The notes below the pieces were generated by a model that made no database searches, was not told the origin of the DNA, and saw only the letters and a list, made by a program, of their open reading frames with translations. Position numbers and translations under genes: made by a program. Positions 34,000-43,710 of a DNA stretch of 64,000 nt are shown here, piece by piece. The DNA is from Aerococcus sanguinicola. Its GTDB lineage: Bacteria > Bacillota > Bacilli > Lactobacillales > Aerococcaceae. How positions within the stretch are numbered: the first letter of the stretch is position 1; every line of letters starts with the position of its first letter. The DNA lies in assembly GCF_008726925.1 (NCBI RefSeq), contig NZ_VYWO01000003.1:62001-126000 (forward strand), read 5' to 3'.

Positions 34000-36900
34000 G
34001 TGTATTTAAAGTTAATTGAATTAACCAGCTTTAAATCCTTTGCCGATAAGACACGGATTGAATTGGACCGGGGCTTTACGGCCATTGTCGGCCCCAACGG
34101 TTCGGGTAAGTCCAATATTACCGAAGCTATCAAGTGGGTTTTGGGCGAGCAGTCAGCTAAGTCCCTTCGCGGCAAGCGGATGGATGACGTGATCTTTGCG
34201 GGCTCAGAGGCCAAGCGCAAGGCCCAGTATGCCGAAGTGACCCTGACCTTCAACAATGAAGACCGGGTCCTCGATATTGACCAGGACGAGGTGTCCATCA
34301 GCCGGCGCTATACCCGGTCTGGAGAAGCCACTTACATGATCAACCGCCGCCAGTGCCGGCTCAAGGACATCACGGAATTAATGCTCGATACAGGGGTAGG
34401 CCGGGATTCCTTCTCCATTATCTCCCAAGGCCGGGTGGAGGCGATTTTCACCCAGAAGGCGGAAGAGCGGCGGGGGATCTTCGAAGAGGCAGCCGGCGTG
34501 ATGAAATACAAGAGTCGCAAGGTCGAAGCCGAGCGCAAATTGGCCCGGGCCGAAGACAATCTCAACCGGATCGAAGATATCCTGGCTGAAGTGGCTGGCC
34601 GCCTGGGTCCCCTGGAAGACCAGCGCAATGTGGCCTTGACCTATAAGCGGACCAAGCAGGAACTCTCTGAGATTGAGATTGCTCTGACCTCGGTCCAGGT
34701 GGAGACCCTGTCTGAGCAGTGGCAGGTGGCCCAGCGCGACCTGGAAGCCTGCAAGGACCAGGTGAACCAGCTCAAGGCCGACTTGGCAGCGGACCAAACC
34801 CAAGCCGACCAGGTCCAGGCCCAGGAAGAAGCTAAGGAAGACCAGGTCAACCAGCTGCAAGCAGACTATGTGGATACCGTCCAAAAGGCGGAGAAACTCC
34901 AAGGGAAGATCCGCCTCTACCAAGAGAAGCAAGACTTCCACCAGCGCGACCAGACCAGCCAGCAGAGCTTCTTAGCTGAGCTCGACCAGGGCATCCAGGC
35001 GGCCAAGCAGGAAGTCCAAGACCTGAGCATGCACCTGGACCGGGTGCGCCAGGATTATGCCAACCAAGAAGCTGAGCACAAACGCCTCAACCAGGCCCTG
35101 ACTGAACTGACGTCGGGCCAAGAGGAGGTCTTGGAGGAGAAGCGCAATGCCTATATCGATGCCCTCCAAGGCCAGGCCCGCTACGCCAATGAACACAAGG
35201 AAGTCACTAAGGAAGGCGACCGGCTCAAGGACCAATTGACCCGCTACCAGACTAAGCAGACCCAAAAGCAGGCCCAATACGATGACTTGTCCAAGCAGCG
35301 GGAGGCAAAGGCCCAAGCCTACCAGGACCGGCAAGGCCAGACCCAAGACTTACTCAGCGACTACCAGGACCTCGCCGACCAGGCCAAGGCCTACCAAGCG
35401 GACCTGGAGGCCGCTGACCAAGCCTACCGCCAGGCTCATGAGCGGATGATCCAGGTCCAGGCCCGGCTGACCAGCCTGGAGGATTTGGAAGAGAGCCATG
35501 CTGGTTTCTTCTACGGGGTTAAGAATGCCCTGGGGATGAAGGAACAAATTCCTGGCATCCACGGGGCGGTAGCCGACCTGATCCAGGTTGATCCGACCTA
35601 CACCGCAGCCGTCGAAACGGCACTCGGCGGGGGCCTGCAAAATATCGTCACCTCAGATGCCAAGGTGGCCAGCCAGGTCATCCAAGCCCTGAAGAAAAGA
35701 CGCGGTGGCCGGGCAACCTTCCTCCCCCTAGCCGTTATCCGGCCCCGCCAGCTCAATGCCCAGGTCCTCAAGCAAGCCCAGGCCTGTCCGGGCTATGTGG
35801 GGGTCCTGGCTGACCTGGTCAGCTATGAAGCGACCTATCGGGATGTTATGATGAACCTGATGGGGACGACCCTGGTCGCTGACCACTTGGACCATGCCCG
35901 GCAGATGGCTGCCCAACTCGGCCAGCGCCAGCGGATTGTGACGCTGGTAGGGGATATCATCCATGCCGGTGGGTCAATGACCGGGGGCCAGCAGAAGCAG
36001 GATAAGAACGGCTTACTCTCGCGCAAGCAGGAGATCGACCGCCTGACAGCAGAAGTCCAAGAACTGAGCCAAGCCCAGTCGCAGAGCCAGGCCGCCCGCG
36101 AAAGCGTCCAAGCTAAGGGCCAGGCCATCCTAGAACAGATGGAAAGGGTCAAAGAAGCAGGCAGTGATAGCCGCTTGAAGGAGCAAGAGCTCAAGCAATC
36201 TCTGGACCAAATGGACCGGGACCTGGAAGCCCTTGCCCAAGACCTGGAACTATTAAGCCTAGACCAGGCCAGCGCCAGCGACCAAGTCCAGGACTTGGAC
36301 CAGCGGGCAGCGGATTTAGAGCTGAAGTCCAAGGACCAAAGCCAGGTCGTCCAAGAACTTAAGGCCAGTATTGAACGGATGAACTTATCGGAATCCGACC
36401 GGGCCCAACGCCTCCAGGACTTCCAAGCCGAACTCCGCCAGTTCGAGAGCCAGTTCGCGGTGCTTGCGGAACAGAAGAAGCAGGCGGAGAAGGACTACCA
36501 GGCGGCCCAGGCTAGCCTCAAACAGAAGGAAGCAGACCAGGCCCAAACCCGCCAAGCCCTGGCCGAGCTCGACCAAGAACTCCAGGAACAAAGCGGCCAG
36601 GCAGAACGCTACCAGGCCGACTACCAAGAGGCCAAGGCCAAGCTCAAGGAAGTGGACCAGGCCCTCAAAGCCGCCCGGCAAGCCCGCAAAGACCTGCAGA
36701 AAGAAAGCCAAGCTCTGAGTCAAAAGCAAAAAGCCCTCAACGACCAGCTCCAGGAAGCCCTGGGCCAGCAAGCCAAGCTCGGCGCCACGGTCTCCCGCTA
36801 TGAGGTCTCCATCGACAACCACTTGGACCACCTGCGGGAGGAATACGGCCTGACCTATGAGCGGGCCCGGGAGATCAGCCAGCTGGACATGTCCATGGAG

Positions 36901-37602
36901 GCGGCCTCCACTAAGGTCCGCCAGCTCAAGCAGGCCATTGAAGACCTGGGGCCCGTTAACCTAGCGGCCATCCAGGACTATGATGAGGTCAAGGAACGCC
37001 ACGACTTTATGACCAAGCAGTGGGAGGATGCGGACCAGGCCAAGACCAATCTCTACCAGACCATTCAAGGGATCGACCAGGAGGTAAGTGCCCGCTTCAA
37101 GGCGAGTTTTGAAGCCATCCGTGATGCCTTTGAGACCGTCTTTCCCAAGCTTTTCGGCGGGGGCAAGGCGACCCTGGTTTTGACCGAGCCCAATGACCTC
37201 TTGCACACAGGGGTGGAAATCATGGCCCAACCCCCTGGCAAGCACCTCCAGCTCCTCAGCCTCCTATCCGGTGGGGAGCGGGCCCTGACCGCCATCGCCC
37301 TGCTCTTTGCCATCCTCCATGTCAAGACCATCCCCTTCACCATCTTAGATGAGGTGGAGGCTGCCTTGGACGATGCCAATGTCCGCCGCTATGGCCAGTA
37401 TTTGCAGAATTTTTCTAAAGAAAACCAATTCATTGTGATCACCCACCGCAAGGGCACCATGGAAGCTGCCAATGTCCTCTATGGGGTGACCATGCAGCAA
37501 TCAGGAATCTCCAAGCTGGCTTCGGTCAGCCTGGCAGACTTTGACCCAGACAAGATTGACGAAGGAAAGGAGTCATCTAATGAAAGCACTCGTCGCCATT
37601 GA
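34000..37602 (+). CDS. smc: Chromosome segregation protein SMC
   Basis: The 1200-residue protein starts at GTG with AGAAGGGGG upstream. The N-terminal Walker A is GPNGSGKSNITEAIKWVLGE (about 32-51). Two very Gln/Lys/Ala-rich coiled coils flank the hinge (IPGIHGAVADLIQ through VETALGGGLQNIV, about residues 510-550). The C-terminal signature LLSGGERALTAIALLFAI and Walker B DEVEAALDDAN complete the ATPase head. It compacts and segregates the chromosome with ScpAB. It overlaps the HAD gene by 23 bases. Confidence 0.97.
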   Translation: MYLKLIELTSFKSFADKTRIELDRGFTAIVGPNGSGKSNITEAIKWVLGEQSAKSLRGKRMDDVIFAGSEAKRKAQYAEVTLTFNNEDRVLDIDQDEVSISRRYTRSGEATYMINRRQCRLKDITELMLDTGVGRDSFSIISQGRVEAIFTQKAEERRGIFEEAAGVMKYKSRKVEAERKLARAEDNLNRIEDILAEVAGRLGPLEDQRNVALTYKRTKQELSEIEIALTSVQVETLSEQWQVAQRDLEACKDQVNQLKADLAADQTQADQVQAQEEAKEDQVNQLQADYVDTVQKAEKLQGKIRLYQEKQDFHQRDQTSQQSFLAELDQGIQAAKQEVQDLSMHLDRVRQDYANQEAEHKRLNQALTELTSGQEEVLEEKRNAYIDALQGQARYANEHKEVTKEGDRLKDQLTRYQTKQTQKQAQYDDLSKQREAKAQAYQDRQGQTQDLLSDYQDLADQAKAYQADLEAADQAYRQAHERMIQVQARLTSLEDLEESHAGFFYGVKNALGMKEQIPGIHGAVADLIQVDPTYTAAVETALGGGLQNIVTSDAKVASQVIQALKKRRGGRATFLPLAVIRPRQLNAQVLKQAQACPGYVGVLADLVSYEATYRDVMMNLMGTTLVADHLDHARQMAAQLGQRQRIVTLVGDIIHAGGSMTGGQQKQDKNGLLSRKQEIDRLTAEVQELSQAQSQSQAARESVQAKGQAILEQMERVKEAGSDSRLKEQELKQSLDQMDRDLEALAQDLELLSLDQASASDQVQDLDQRAADLELKSKDQSQVVQELKASIERMNLSESDRAQRLQDFQAELRQFESQFAVLAEQKKQAEKDYQAAQASLKQKEADQAQTRQALAELDQELQEQSGQAERYQADYQEAKAKLKEVDQALKAARQARKDLQKESQALSQKQKALNDQLQEALGQQAKLGATVSRYEVSIDNHLDHLREEYGLTYERAREISQLDMSMEAASTKVRQLKQAIEDLGPVNLAAIQDYDEVKERHDFMTKQWEDADQAKTNLYQTIQGIDQEVSARFKASFEAIRDAFETVFPKLFGGGKATLVLTEPNDLLHTGVEIMAQPPGKHLQLLSLLSGGERALTAIALLFAILHVKTIPFTILDEVEAALDDANVRRYGQYLQNFSKENQFIVITHRKGTMEAANVLYGVTMQQSGISKLASVSLADFDPDKIDEGKESSNESTRRH

Positions 37603-38410
37603 TCTAGACGGTACCTTATTGAATGATGAGAAAGCGGTGAGCCCAGGCAACCGCCAGGCCATCCAAGAGGCGCTCGCAGCAGGGGTTGACGTGGTGATTT
37701 GTACCGGCCGACCCCTGGCAGCCATTGAAGCCATCCTGGAAGAAATCGGCTTGGATTCAGCCGACCACTACAGCGTGACCTATAACGGGGCCTTAGTCCT
37801 AGCCAACCAGGGACAGGAGGTCCTCTTCGAAGAAAGTCTGACACGGGCTGACCTGGATCGGATCTATCCTGTCCTCTATGACTTGGCCCTCCCTCTAGAA
37901 GCTGTGGGTCGGGACCGGGTCTACCAGCTGCCCTATCCGGCCGGCTATCCCGGTCAGTACGGGGACCAGCGCGACTTCCTGCCGACTGAGCAAGTCCGTC
38001 TGGCAGACTTAGCCAGCGACCTGACCTTCCCCAAACTGGTGGTTGCCACAGTGCCGGACCACTTGGACGCCCAGATTCCTCAGCTGCCCCAGGCCTTCTA
38101 CCAGGACTATTCCCTCATCCATTCCGTACCGGAAGAGCTGGAATTTATGGCCCAGGGCATTGACAAGGGCAAGGCCTTAGGGATCCTCGCTGAGCGTTTG
38201 GGTTACCGCCAAGACCAGGTCTATGCCCTAGGTGACGAGCGCAATGATGCCGCCATGTTCGCCTATGCCGGGACCAGTATCGCCATGGCCAATAGCCAGC
38301 CCGACATCCTGGAAGCGGCCGATTACGTCAGCAAGTCCAATAATGATGATGGGGTGGCCTATGCCCTTAGAGAATTTATTTTAAAAAAAGACGAAGACTT
38401 GATACAATAA
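37580..38410 (+). CDS. Cof-type HAD phosphatase
   Basis: The protein is 276 residues from MKALVAIDLDGTLLNDEKAV, with AAAGGAG at 9 bases, starting inside the smc 3' end. DLDGTLLN is the nucleophile motif and ALGDERNDAAMF the Mg2+-binding motif; the C2B cap fits the Cof subfamily that dephosphorylates sugar phosphates or flavin/pyridoxal phosphates. The substrate is unknown. Confidence 0.92.
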   Translation: MKALVAIDLDGTLLNDEKAVSPGNRQAIQEALAAGVDVVICTGRPLAAIEAILEEIGLDSADHYSVTYNGALVLANQGQEVLFEESLTRADLDRIYPVLYDLALPLEAVGRDRVYQLPYPAGYPGQYGDQRDFLPTEQVRLADLASDLTFPKLVVATVPDHLDAQIPQLPQAFYQDYSLIHSVPEELEFMAQGIDKGKALGILAERLGYRQDQVYALGDERNDAAMFAYAGTSIAMANSQPDILEAADYVSKSNNDDGVAYALREFILKKDEDLIQ

Positions 38411-38458
38411 GACCAGAAGCGACCAGCTGTCGCAGGAAAAAAGAAAGGTGGCCCAAGC

Positions 38459-39490
38459 ATGGGATTATTTGATCGCATTAAAAAAGCCTTCACGGGGGAA
38501 GACCCCATTGTAACAGACAAGCCAGATACAGCCGAAGAGAAGGAAGAGCAGATTGTCTTTGAGAAATATGACAAGGGTGTCGAAAAAACACGTAAGACCT
38601 TCTCTGAACGCATTAATGAACTCTTTGCGGGCTTCCGCGAGGTGGACGAAGACTTCTTCGATGACCTGGAAGAGACCCTGATCTCCAGTGATGTGGGCTT
38701 CGACATGACCATTGCCCTGTCGGATGCTGTCCGCGAAGAAATTCAATTGAAGAATGCCCGGTCCGGCGAAGAAGTCAAGAATACCGTTGTCGAAAAGATG
38801 ATCGAAATCTATGACAAGGGTGAAGACAGTGACGTGGCCCTCAATGTCAGCCAGACCGACGACCCTACTGTTATGCTCTTTGTCGGCGTCAACGGGGTAG
38901 GGAAGACGACCACTATCGGTAAGATCGCCTATCAATTGAAGGCCCAGGGCAAGAAGGTCCTCCTCGTTGCCGGGGATACCTTCCGGGCCGGCGCCGTGGA
39001 ACAATTAGAAGAATGGGCCCAGCGCGTGGACGTGCCCATTGTTTTAGGCCGCGACCAGGGAGACCCCGCCTCCGTTGTATTCGACGGGGTCAAGCGGGCC
39101 AAGGCAGAGGGCTTCGACTACCTCTTAGTCGATACGGCCGGCCGGCTCCAGAACAAGGCCAATCTGATGGCGGAATTGGACAAGATGAACCGGGTGATCC
39201 AGCGGGAAATCCCTGATGGCCCCCACGAAACCCTGCTCGTGCTCGACGCCACAACCGGTCAAAATGCCCTCCAACAGGCCAAAGAATTCGCCAAAGTGGT
39301 GAATATTACCGGCATCATCCTGACCAAGATGGACGGGACTGGCAAGGGGGGCGTCATCTTCGCTATCCGCTATGAGCTGGACATTCCAGTCAAGTTTATC
39401 GGCCTAGGGGAGCAATTAGACGACCTGCAGAAATTTGATCCCGAACAATTTATCTACCAGATGGTCCGGGATGTCGTGGAAGTGCAATAG
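38459..39490 (+). CDS. ftsY: Signal recognition particle receptor FtsY
   Basis: The 343-residue SRP GTPase has a short acidic N-terminal A domain (DKPDTAEEKEEQIVFEKYD), then the NG domain with GVNGVGKTTTIGKIAYQL, DTFRAGAVEQLEEW, DTAGRLQNKANLM and TKMDGTGKGG. It receives ribosome-SRP complexes at the membrane. Its partner ffh lies 1.1 kb downstream, separated by repeats and ylxM. Confidence 0.96.
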   Translation: MGLFDRIKKAFTGEDPIVTDKPDTAEEKEEQIVFEKYDKGVEKTRKTFSERINELFAGFREVDEDFFDDLEETLISSDVGFDMTIALSDAVREEIQLKNARSGEEVKNTVVEKMIEIYDKGEDSDVALNVSQTDDPTVMLFVGVNGVGKTTTIGKIAYQLKAQGKKVLLVAGDTFRAGAVEQLEEWAQRVDVPIVLGRDQGDPASVVFDGVKRAKAEGFDYLLVDTAGRLQNKANLMAELDKMNRVIQREIPDGPHETLLVLDATTGQNALQQAKEFAKVVNITGIILTKMDGTGKGGVIFAIRYELDIPVKFIGLGEQLDDLQKFDPEQFIYQMVRDVVEVQ

Positions 39491-39529
39491 GCTGAGAAAC
39501 GAAAAGCAAGATGGCTTTCATTTTGGAAT

Positions 39530-39899
39530 GGTGCTGATGAGCATGCGTTTCGCTTTTGAATTTAGGCCTTGAATGATTAGGGGTCGAGGACGGCTAGTGC
39601 CGTCTCGTACTTTATCCGTACGTCGCTGTGCTCCTACGGCTAAAGCAGCACCGGCTCGAGCCAAGGTCTCTCGCCTAACGAGCTTCAAAGTTAGAGTGTG
39701 ACAGAAGTCGTTAAGCTCTGAACCACTGGAGCAAAGGGTGGAAGAACCTTGTCAAAGGTTCAGCCAACCTTTGTGAAGTGGTGTCAGAGCTGACTTCTGG
39801 AGCAGGTTTGGGCTAGTACGGCTAGCGCCTACTATCCCTAATTCACATCGTTTGCTTTTTCATGGCTAAGGCCCAACTTCAACGCTCCACTTCTGCTCA
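39530..39899 (+). repeat. A element with M1, C and tip
   Basis: L end GGTGCTGATGAGCATGCG, R end TTCAACGCTCCACTTCTGCT. C module at 39693-39804. Tip GGGCTAGTA/TACTATCCC. Confidence 0.88.
39693..39804 (+). repeat. C module
   Basis: AGAGTGTGACAGAAGTC to CTTCTGGAGCA. Nearly identical to the copies at 32410 and 42185, differing mainly in the distal stem. Confidence 0.8.
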
Positions 39900-39947
39900 T
39901 GATATGCATTGTAACGACAATATCAGCCTATAAAAGAGTAATTAATT

Positions 39948-40061
39948 GGTGCTAGTAAGCATGCGTTCCGTCTTGAAAGTGATCGTTATAGAGCCATGGC
40001 CCGAACCGGTGCCATGGCTTTTTAACGACCAAGTTCAAAAGCGGAACGGATGCTCACTAAC
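39948..40061. repeat. Minimal A element: near-perfect hairpin
   Basis: Of 114 bp, almost all is self-complementary: TTGAAAGTGATCGTTA near 39974 faces TAACGACCAAGTTCAA, and AGCCATGGC faces GCCATGGCT. Both ends are L-type. Confidence 0.88.
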
Positions 40062-40166
40062 AGTGTTTACTATTGATGGCTTTGTCTAATTCTAGGGGCT
40101 ATTTAGCTCTTGCTGGTTTTTAGCTAACTAGGGGGGTAATCGCGAGCATTTAAGGGAAGATTTGAA

Positions 40167-40195
40167 TTGACTTTCCCTTGGCGCTTCGTTATCCT
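40167..40195 (+). promoter_or_regulatory. Promoter of ylxM-ffh
   Basis: TTGACT and TATCCT with a 17-bp spacer. Confidence 0.7.
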
Positions 40196-40253
40196 TAAGT
40201 ATTGTGAGGAGGAAGCTTCTGGCTTCCCAGATTAGTTAAGGGGCGAAGGCAGG

Positions 40254-40604
40254 ATGGAATTAGAAAAGACGAATGAAATGAACCGCCTCTATGATTTTTA
40301 TGGCGACTTATTGACGGCCAAGCAGCAGGCTTACATGGCCCTCTACTACCGGGATGATTATTCGCTGGGAGAGATTGCGGAGGCTTACCAAGTCAGTCGC
40401 CAGGCGGTCTATGACAATATTCGGCGGACGGAGAAGATTCTCAAACACTATGAATCTGTCCTCCATAATGTCAAGGCCTACCGCCAGCGCAAAGTCCTCG
40501 GCCAGAAGATCCAGGCTTATATTGCGAGCCAGTATCCAGAAGACCAGGAACTCCAGGACTTGCTGGACCAGCTTATCTTATTAAACGATGAAATTGATGA
40601 CTAA
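40254..40604 (+). CDS. ylxM: YlxM-type helix-turn-helix SRP-associated protein
   Basis: The 116-residue protein has a sigma-70 region-4-like HTH ([20 protein letters not shown] at about residues 34-53) and a long C-terminal helix. YlxM proteins are encoded directly before ffh and modulate SRP in streptococci. It is 16 bases upstream of ffh. Confidence 0.9.
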   Translation: MELEKTNEMNRLYDFYGDLLTAKQQAYMALYYRDDYSLGEIAEAYQVSRQAVYDNIRRTEKILKHYESVLHNVKAYRQRKVLGQKIQAYIASQYPEDQELQDLLDQLILLNDEIDD

Positions 40605-40620
40605 AGTGTGAGGTGTAAAT

Positions 40621-42060
40621 ATGGCATTTGAAAATTTATCTGACCGCTTGCAGGGGGCTATCCAAGGCGTCGGCAAGAAGGGCAAGATTACGGAAGCAGA
40701 CCTAAAGGAAATGATGCGGGAAGTCCGCCTAGCGCTTTTGGAAGCGGACGTTAACTTCAAGGTCGTGAAGACCTTTGTCAAGCGGGTCAATGAACGGGCT
40801 CTGGACAGCGAAGTTCTGGCCTCCTTGTCACCTGCCCAACAGGTTGTGAAGATTGTGAATGAGGAATTGACTGAACTCTTAGGGGGTGACCAGGTAGGTA
40901 TCCAGTATGCGCCTGCTGGTCAACCAACCGTCCTCATGATGGTCGGCCTCCAAGGGGCAGGGAAGACCACGACAGCTGGGAAGTTGGCCAACTACCTGCG
41001 CAAGGAAAAGGGCCGCAAGCCCCTCCTCGTGGCTGCCGATATCTACCGGCCAGCTGCCATCAACCAGCTCCAAACCATCGGCCAGCAGCTGGACCTACCT
41101 GTCTTTGAACTGGGTAACCAGGTTGACCCGGTCGAAATCGCTGAGAAGGGGATTCAGTATGCCCAGGAGAAGGGCTACGATACCGTCTTCATCGATACCG
41201 CCGGCCGTCTGCAAATTGACGAGAAATTAATGGCCGAACTCCAAAATATCAAGGCAGCGGTTGAGCCAAATGAAATCCTCTTGACCGTGGACGCTATGAC
41301 GGGGCAGGAAGCCGCTAATGTGGCCAAGGCCTTCGATGATGAACTAGCCATCACCGGGGTCATGCTGACCAAGCTGGACGGGGACTCCCGCGGCGGGGCA
41401 GCCCTCTCTATCGCCAGCATCACCGGCAAGCCCATCAAGTTCGCCGGGACCGGGGAGAAGCTGGAAGATATTGAGATCTTCTACCCTGACCGGATGGCCA
41501 ACCGTATCCTGGGTATGGGGGACATGCTGACCCTGATTGAACGTGCCCAGAAGGAATTCGATGAGGCGGAAGCCGAAGCCATGGCCGCTAAAATGCGGGA
41601 GAACACCTTCGACTTCAACGACTTCATGAAGCAGATGGAACAGATGAACAAGATGGGGCCCCTGGAAGACATTATCAAAATGATCCCAGGCCTCAACCAA
41701 ATGGCCGGCTTGGACCAGCTCAAGATTGATCCAAAAGAAATGACCCGGACCAAGGCCATCATCCAATCCATGACTAACTTTGAGCGGGAGAATCCCGATG
41801 AAATTTCTCAGAGCCGGCGCAAGCGGATTGCCAAGGGATCTGCAACGACGGTAGCTGAGGTCAACCGCCTAATCAAGCAATTCAACCAGTCCCGGGACAT
41901 GATGAGTAAGATCTCCAATGGTAACCTGGGTGGCTTGGAGAATCTTATGGGCGGCCTCGGCCAAGCAGGCGGTGGCAAGCGCAATAAGATGCAAGAAGTC
42001 GCCAGCCGTCGCATGATGCGCAAGCTCAATAAGAAGCTGGGCAAGAAGAAACGGCGTTAA
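40621..42060 (+). CDS. ffh: Signal recognition particle protein Ffh
   Basis: The 479-residue protein has the N domain, G domain (GLQGAGKTTTAGKLANYL, DIYRPAAINQL, DTAGRLQIDEKLM, TKLDGDSRGGA) and the methionine-rich M domain (KQMEQMNKMGPLEDIIKMIP then GLNQMAG) that binds SRP RNA and signal peptides. The basic C-terminus reads KLNKKLGKKKRR. No 4.5S RNA gene was recognised in the window. Confidence 0.97.
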   Translation: MAFENLSDRLQGAIQGVGKKGKITEADLKEMMREVRLALLEADVNFKVVKTFVKRVNERALDSEVLASLSPAQQVVKIVNEELTELLGGDQVGIQYAPAGQPTVLMMVGLQGAGKTTTAGKLANYLRKEKGRKPLLVAADIYRPAAINQLQTIGQQLDLPVFELGNQVDPVEIAEKGIQYAQEKGYDTVFIDTAGRLQIDEKLMAELQNIKAAVEPNEILLTVDAMTGQEAANVAKAFDDELAITGVMLTKLDGDSRGGAALSIASITGKPIKFAGTGEKLEDIEIFYPDRMANRILGMGDMLTLIERAQKEFDEAEAEAMAAKMRENTFDFNDFMKQMEQMNKMGPLEDIIKMIPGLNQMAGLDQLKIDPKEMTRTKAIIQSMTNFERENPDEISQSRRKRIAKGSATTVAEVNRLIKQFNQSRDMMSKISNGNLGGLENLMGGLGQAGGGKRNKMQEVASRRMMRKLNKKLGKKKRR

Positions 42061-42089
42061 GGAATGGTTAAAGAATTTTTTTGGAAGCG

Positions 42090-42390
42090 ATGCTGGTGAG
42101 CATACGTTCCGTCTTGAAAGTGATCGTTAAAGAGCCATGGAACCGGTGAGAGCCAAGGTCTCTCACCTAGCGAGCTTCAAAGTTAGAGTGTGACAGAAGT
42201 CGTTAAGCTCTGAACCACTGGAGCAAAGGGTGGAAGAACCTTGTCAAAGGTTCGGCCAACCTTTGTGAAGTGGAGTCAGAGCTGACTTCTGGAGCAGGTT
42301 TGGGCTAGTACGGCTAGTGCCTACTAGCCCTAATTCACATCGCTTTCTCTTTCATGGCTAACGATCACTTTCAAGCTCCACTCCTGCTCA
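42090..42390 (+). repeat. A element with C and tip
   Basis: L end ATGCTGGTGAGCATACGTTC, R end TTTCAAGCTCCACTCCTGCT. C module at 42185-42296. Arm TTGAAAGTGATCGTTA/TAACGATCACTTTCAA. Confidence 0.88.
42185..42296 (+). repeat. C module
   Basis: Third C copy. Its distal stem (AACCTTGtcAAAGGTTcgg) differs slightly from the other two. Confidence 0.8.
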
Positions 42391-42540
42391 CTGAATGGAT
42401 TGCAATAAATGCCTTAATAGCAGTTGTGATTAAAAGCTTGAAATCAAAATCCGTAAGTCACTGACCTTCCCATATAAATTGCTAAATATAAACGCTTTAA
42501 GCAATGGACAGGGTAGAGGAAGATAAAAGATATTTTTTAA

Positions 42541-42581
42541 TCAAGGGCAGATGGCAGCGTCTTGCCCTTTTCTTGATTTTA
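42541..42581. terminator. Probable terminator in the ffh-rpsP gap
   Basis: AAGGGCA/TGCCCTT inside ATC...GAT, with T-rich sequence on both sides, so it may work in both directions. A second small hairpin, TCAGG/CCTGA, follows at 42613-42635. Confidence 0.55.
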
Positions 42582-42665
42582 GGGGAAGCAACATCGTCTT
42601 ATCGGATAAGTCAGGGTGTTCAGGCCTGATTTTGGCAAAAAAATTGCCCTGTAAAGAAAAAATAC

Positions 42666-42694
42666 TTTACAAGGTCAGGAAAAGCTGATATAGT
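42666..42694 (+). promoter_or_regulatory. Promoter of rpsP
   Basis: TTTACA and an extended -10 (TGA-TATAGT) with a 17-bp spacer. Confidence 0.7.
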
Positions 42695-42750
42695 ATACAA
42701 ATGTGATTAAAGAAAAATATTAAGAAAAGAAACAAGGAGGAAATTAACTC

Positions 42751-43023
42751 ATGGCAGTTAAAATTCGTTTAAAACGTATGGGTGCGAAACGTAACCCATT
42801 CTACCGTATTGTTGCAGCAGACGCACGCGCACCACGTGATGGTCGTATCATCGAAAAGATCGGGACTTACAACCCAACAACTGAACCAGAAGAAGTTGTA
42901 CTCGATGAAGAATTAGCGCTTAAATGGTTAGCTAACGGTGCACAACCAACAGATACCGTTCGTAACATCCTTTCACGCCAAGGGATCATGAAGAAACACC
43001 ACGAAGCAAAAAACAACAAATAA
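42751..43023 (+). CDS. rpsP: 30S ribosomal protein S16
   Basis: The 90-residue protein begins [20 protein letters not shown], the S16 signature. It has strong codon bias and the RBS AAGGAGGAAA. khpA follows after 17 bases, as in most Firmicutes. Confidence 0.97.
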   Translation: MAVKIRLKRMGAKRNPFYRIVAADARAPRDGRIIEKIGTYNPTTEPEEVVLDEELALKWLANGAQPTDTVRNILSRQGIMKKHHEAKNNK

Positions 43024-43040
43024 GACTAGGATGACCCAGC

Positions 43041-43289
43041 ATGCCAGATATTGAAAATTTACTGCTAACGATTGTTACACCGTTAGTAAAATATCCAGAA
43101 GATATCCAGCTGGAAATTGTCGATGGTGACGAATACTTAGAATACCACCTGCAATTAAACCCAGAGGATGTAGGGCGTGTGATCGGTAAAGGTGGCCGTG
43201 TAGCAAATGCCATTCGCACCATACTCTATAGCGTCCGCGTCGAAAACCACCGCCGCGTCCGCTTACTCATCGACCGCGATGAAAAATAA
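43041..43289 (+). CDS. khpA: KH-domain RNA-binding protein KhpA
   Basis: This 82-residue single type-II KH domain has the GxxG loop in VGRVIGKGGRVANAIRTI. KhpA pairs with KhpB/Jag and affects division and small-RNA biology in streptococci. A B repeat begins at the base after its TAA. Confidence 0.93.
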   Translation: MPDIENLLLTIVTPLVKYPEDIQLEIVDGDEYLEYHLQLNPEDVGRVIGKGGRVANAIRTILYSVRVENHRRVRLLIDRDEK

Positions 43290-43405
43290 AGGGTGTGAAG
43301 GCTAGCGGGAGAAATAGACCTCTGGAGCAAAGAGCCAGAGAAGACTGCAAGTCTTCGGCGGATCTTTGCGAAGAGGAGCTATTTCTGCTAGCCTGAACCC
43401 GACTA
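43290..43405 (+). repeat. B element
   Basis: Starts AGGGTGTGAAGGCTAGC right after the khpA stop. It is nearly identical to element 5 (10589) except in P3/P4. Confidence 0.92.
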
Positions 43406-43406
43406 A

Positions 43407-43524
43407 AGGGTGTGAGACTTGGCGCTTAGGCTTGGATGATTGGAGCAAGTCAGAAAAAGAGCGAAGCATTCGCTCGTTTCTGACTTGTGAAATCACGCCA
43501 AGCCTGCCAAGTCGAACCCGACTA
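43407..43524 (+). repeat. B element
   Basis: Close to element 1 (6069), but P2 is AGGCTTGG/CCAAGCCT: both strands of the stem changed together. Confidence 0.92.
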
Positions 43525-43525
43525 T

Positions 43526-43660
43526 AAAGGGTGTGAAGGCTAGCGCTTAGGCTCGGCTAATTGCGCTCGCTAGCTCTGAGCGCAAACCACCAGGCAGCAA
43601 TTTGCACTCGGCAGTCCCGAGTACAAATCGCCGCCTGAGCCCAAGGACTTTGCGAGGAGC
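43526..43660 (+). repeat. Truncated B element with two ~40-bp hairpin units
   Basis: The left end AGGGTGTGAAGGCTAGCGC runs into TTGCGCTC...GAGCGCAAA and TTTGCACTCGG...CCGAGTACAAA about 40 bp apart. The right end is lost. It is similar in design to 10706-10907. Confidence 0.6.
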
Positions 43661-43700
43661 TAATTAAACAGGCTGCGGCCTAACCAACACGTCACAATTA

Positions 43701-43709
43701 TGCTAGAAT
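43701..43709 (+). promoter_or_regulatory. Extended -10 promoter of rimM-trmD
   Basis: TGC-TAGAAT; the start site would fall inside the first arm of the terminator that follows. Confidence 0.5.
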
Positions 43710-43710
43710 A

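Noticed and set aside
40062..40253. SRP RNA (4.5S) gene next to ylxM-ffh
   Set aside because: No GGAA/GCA tetraloop hairpin characteristic of SRP RNA was found in the gap, only the ylxM promoter.
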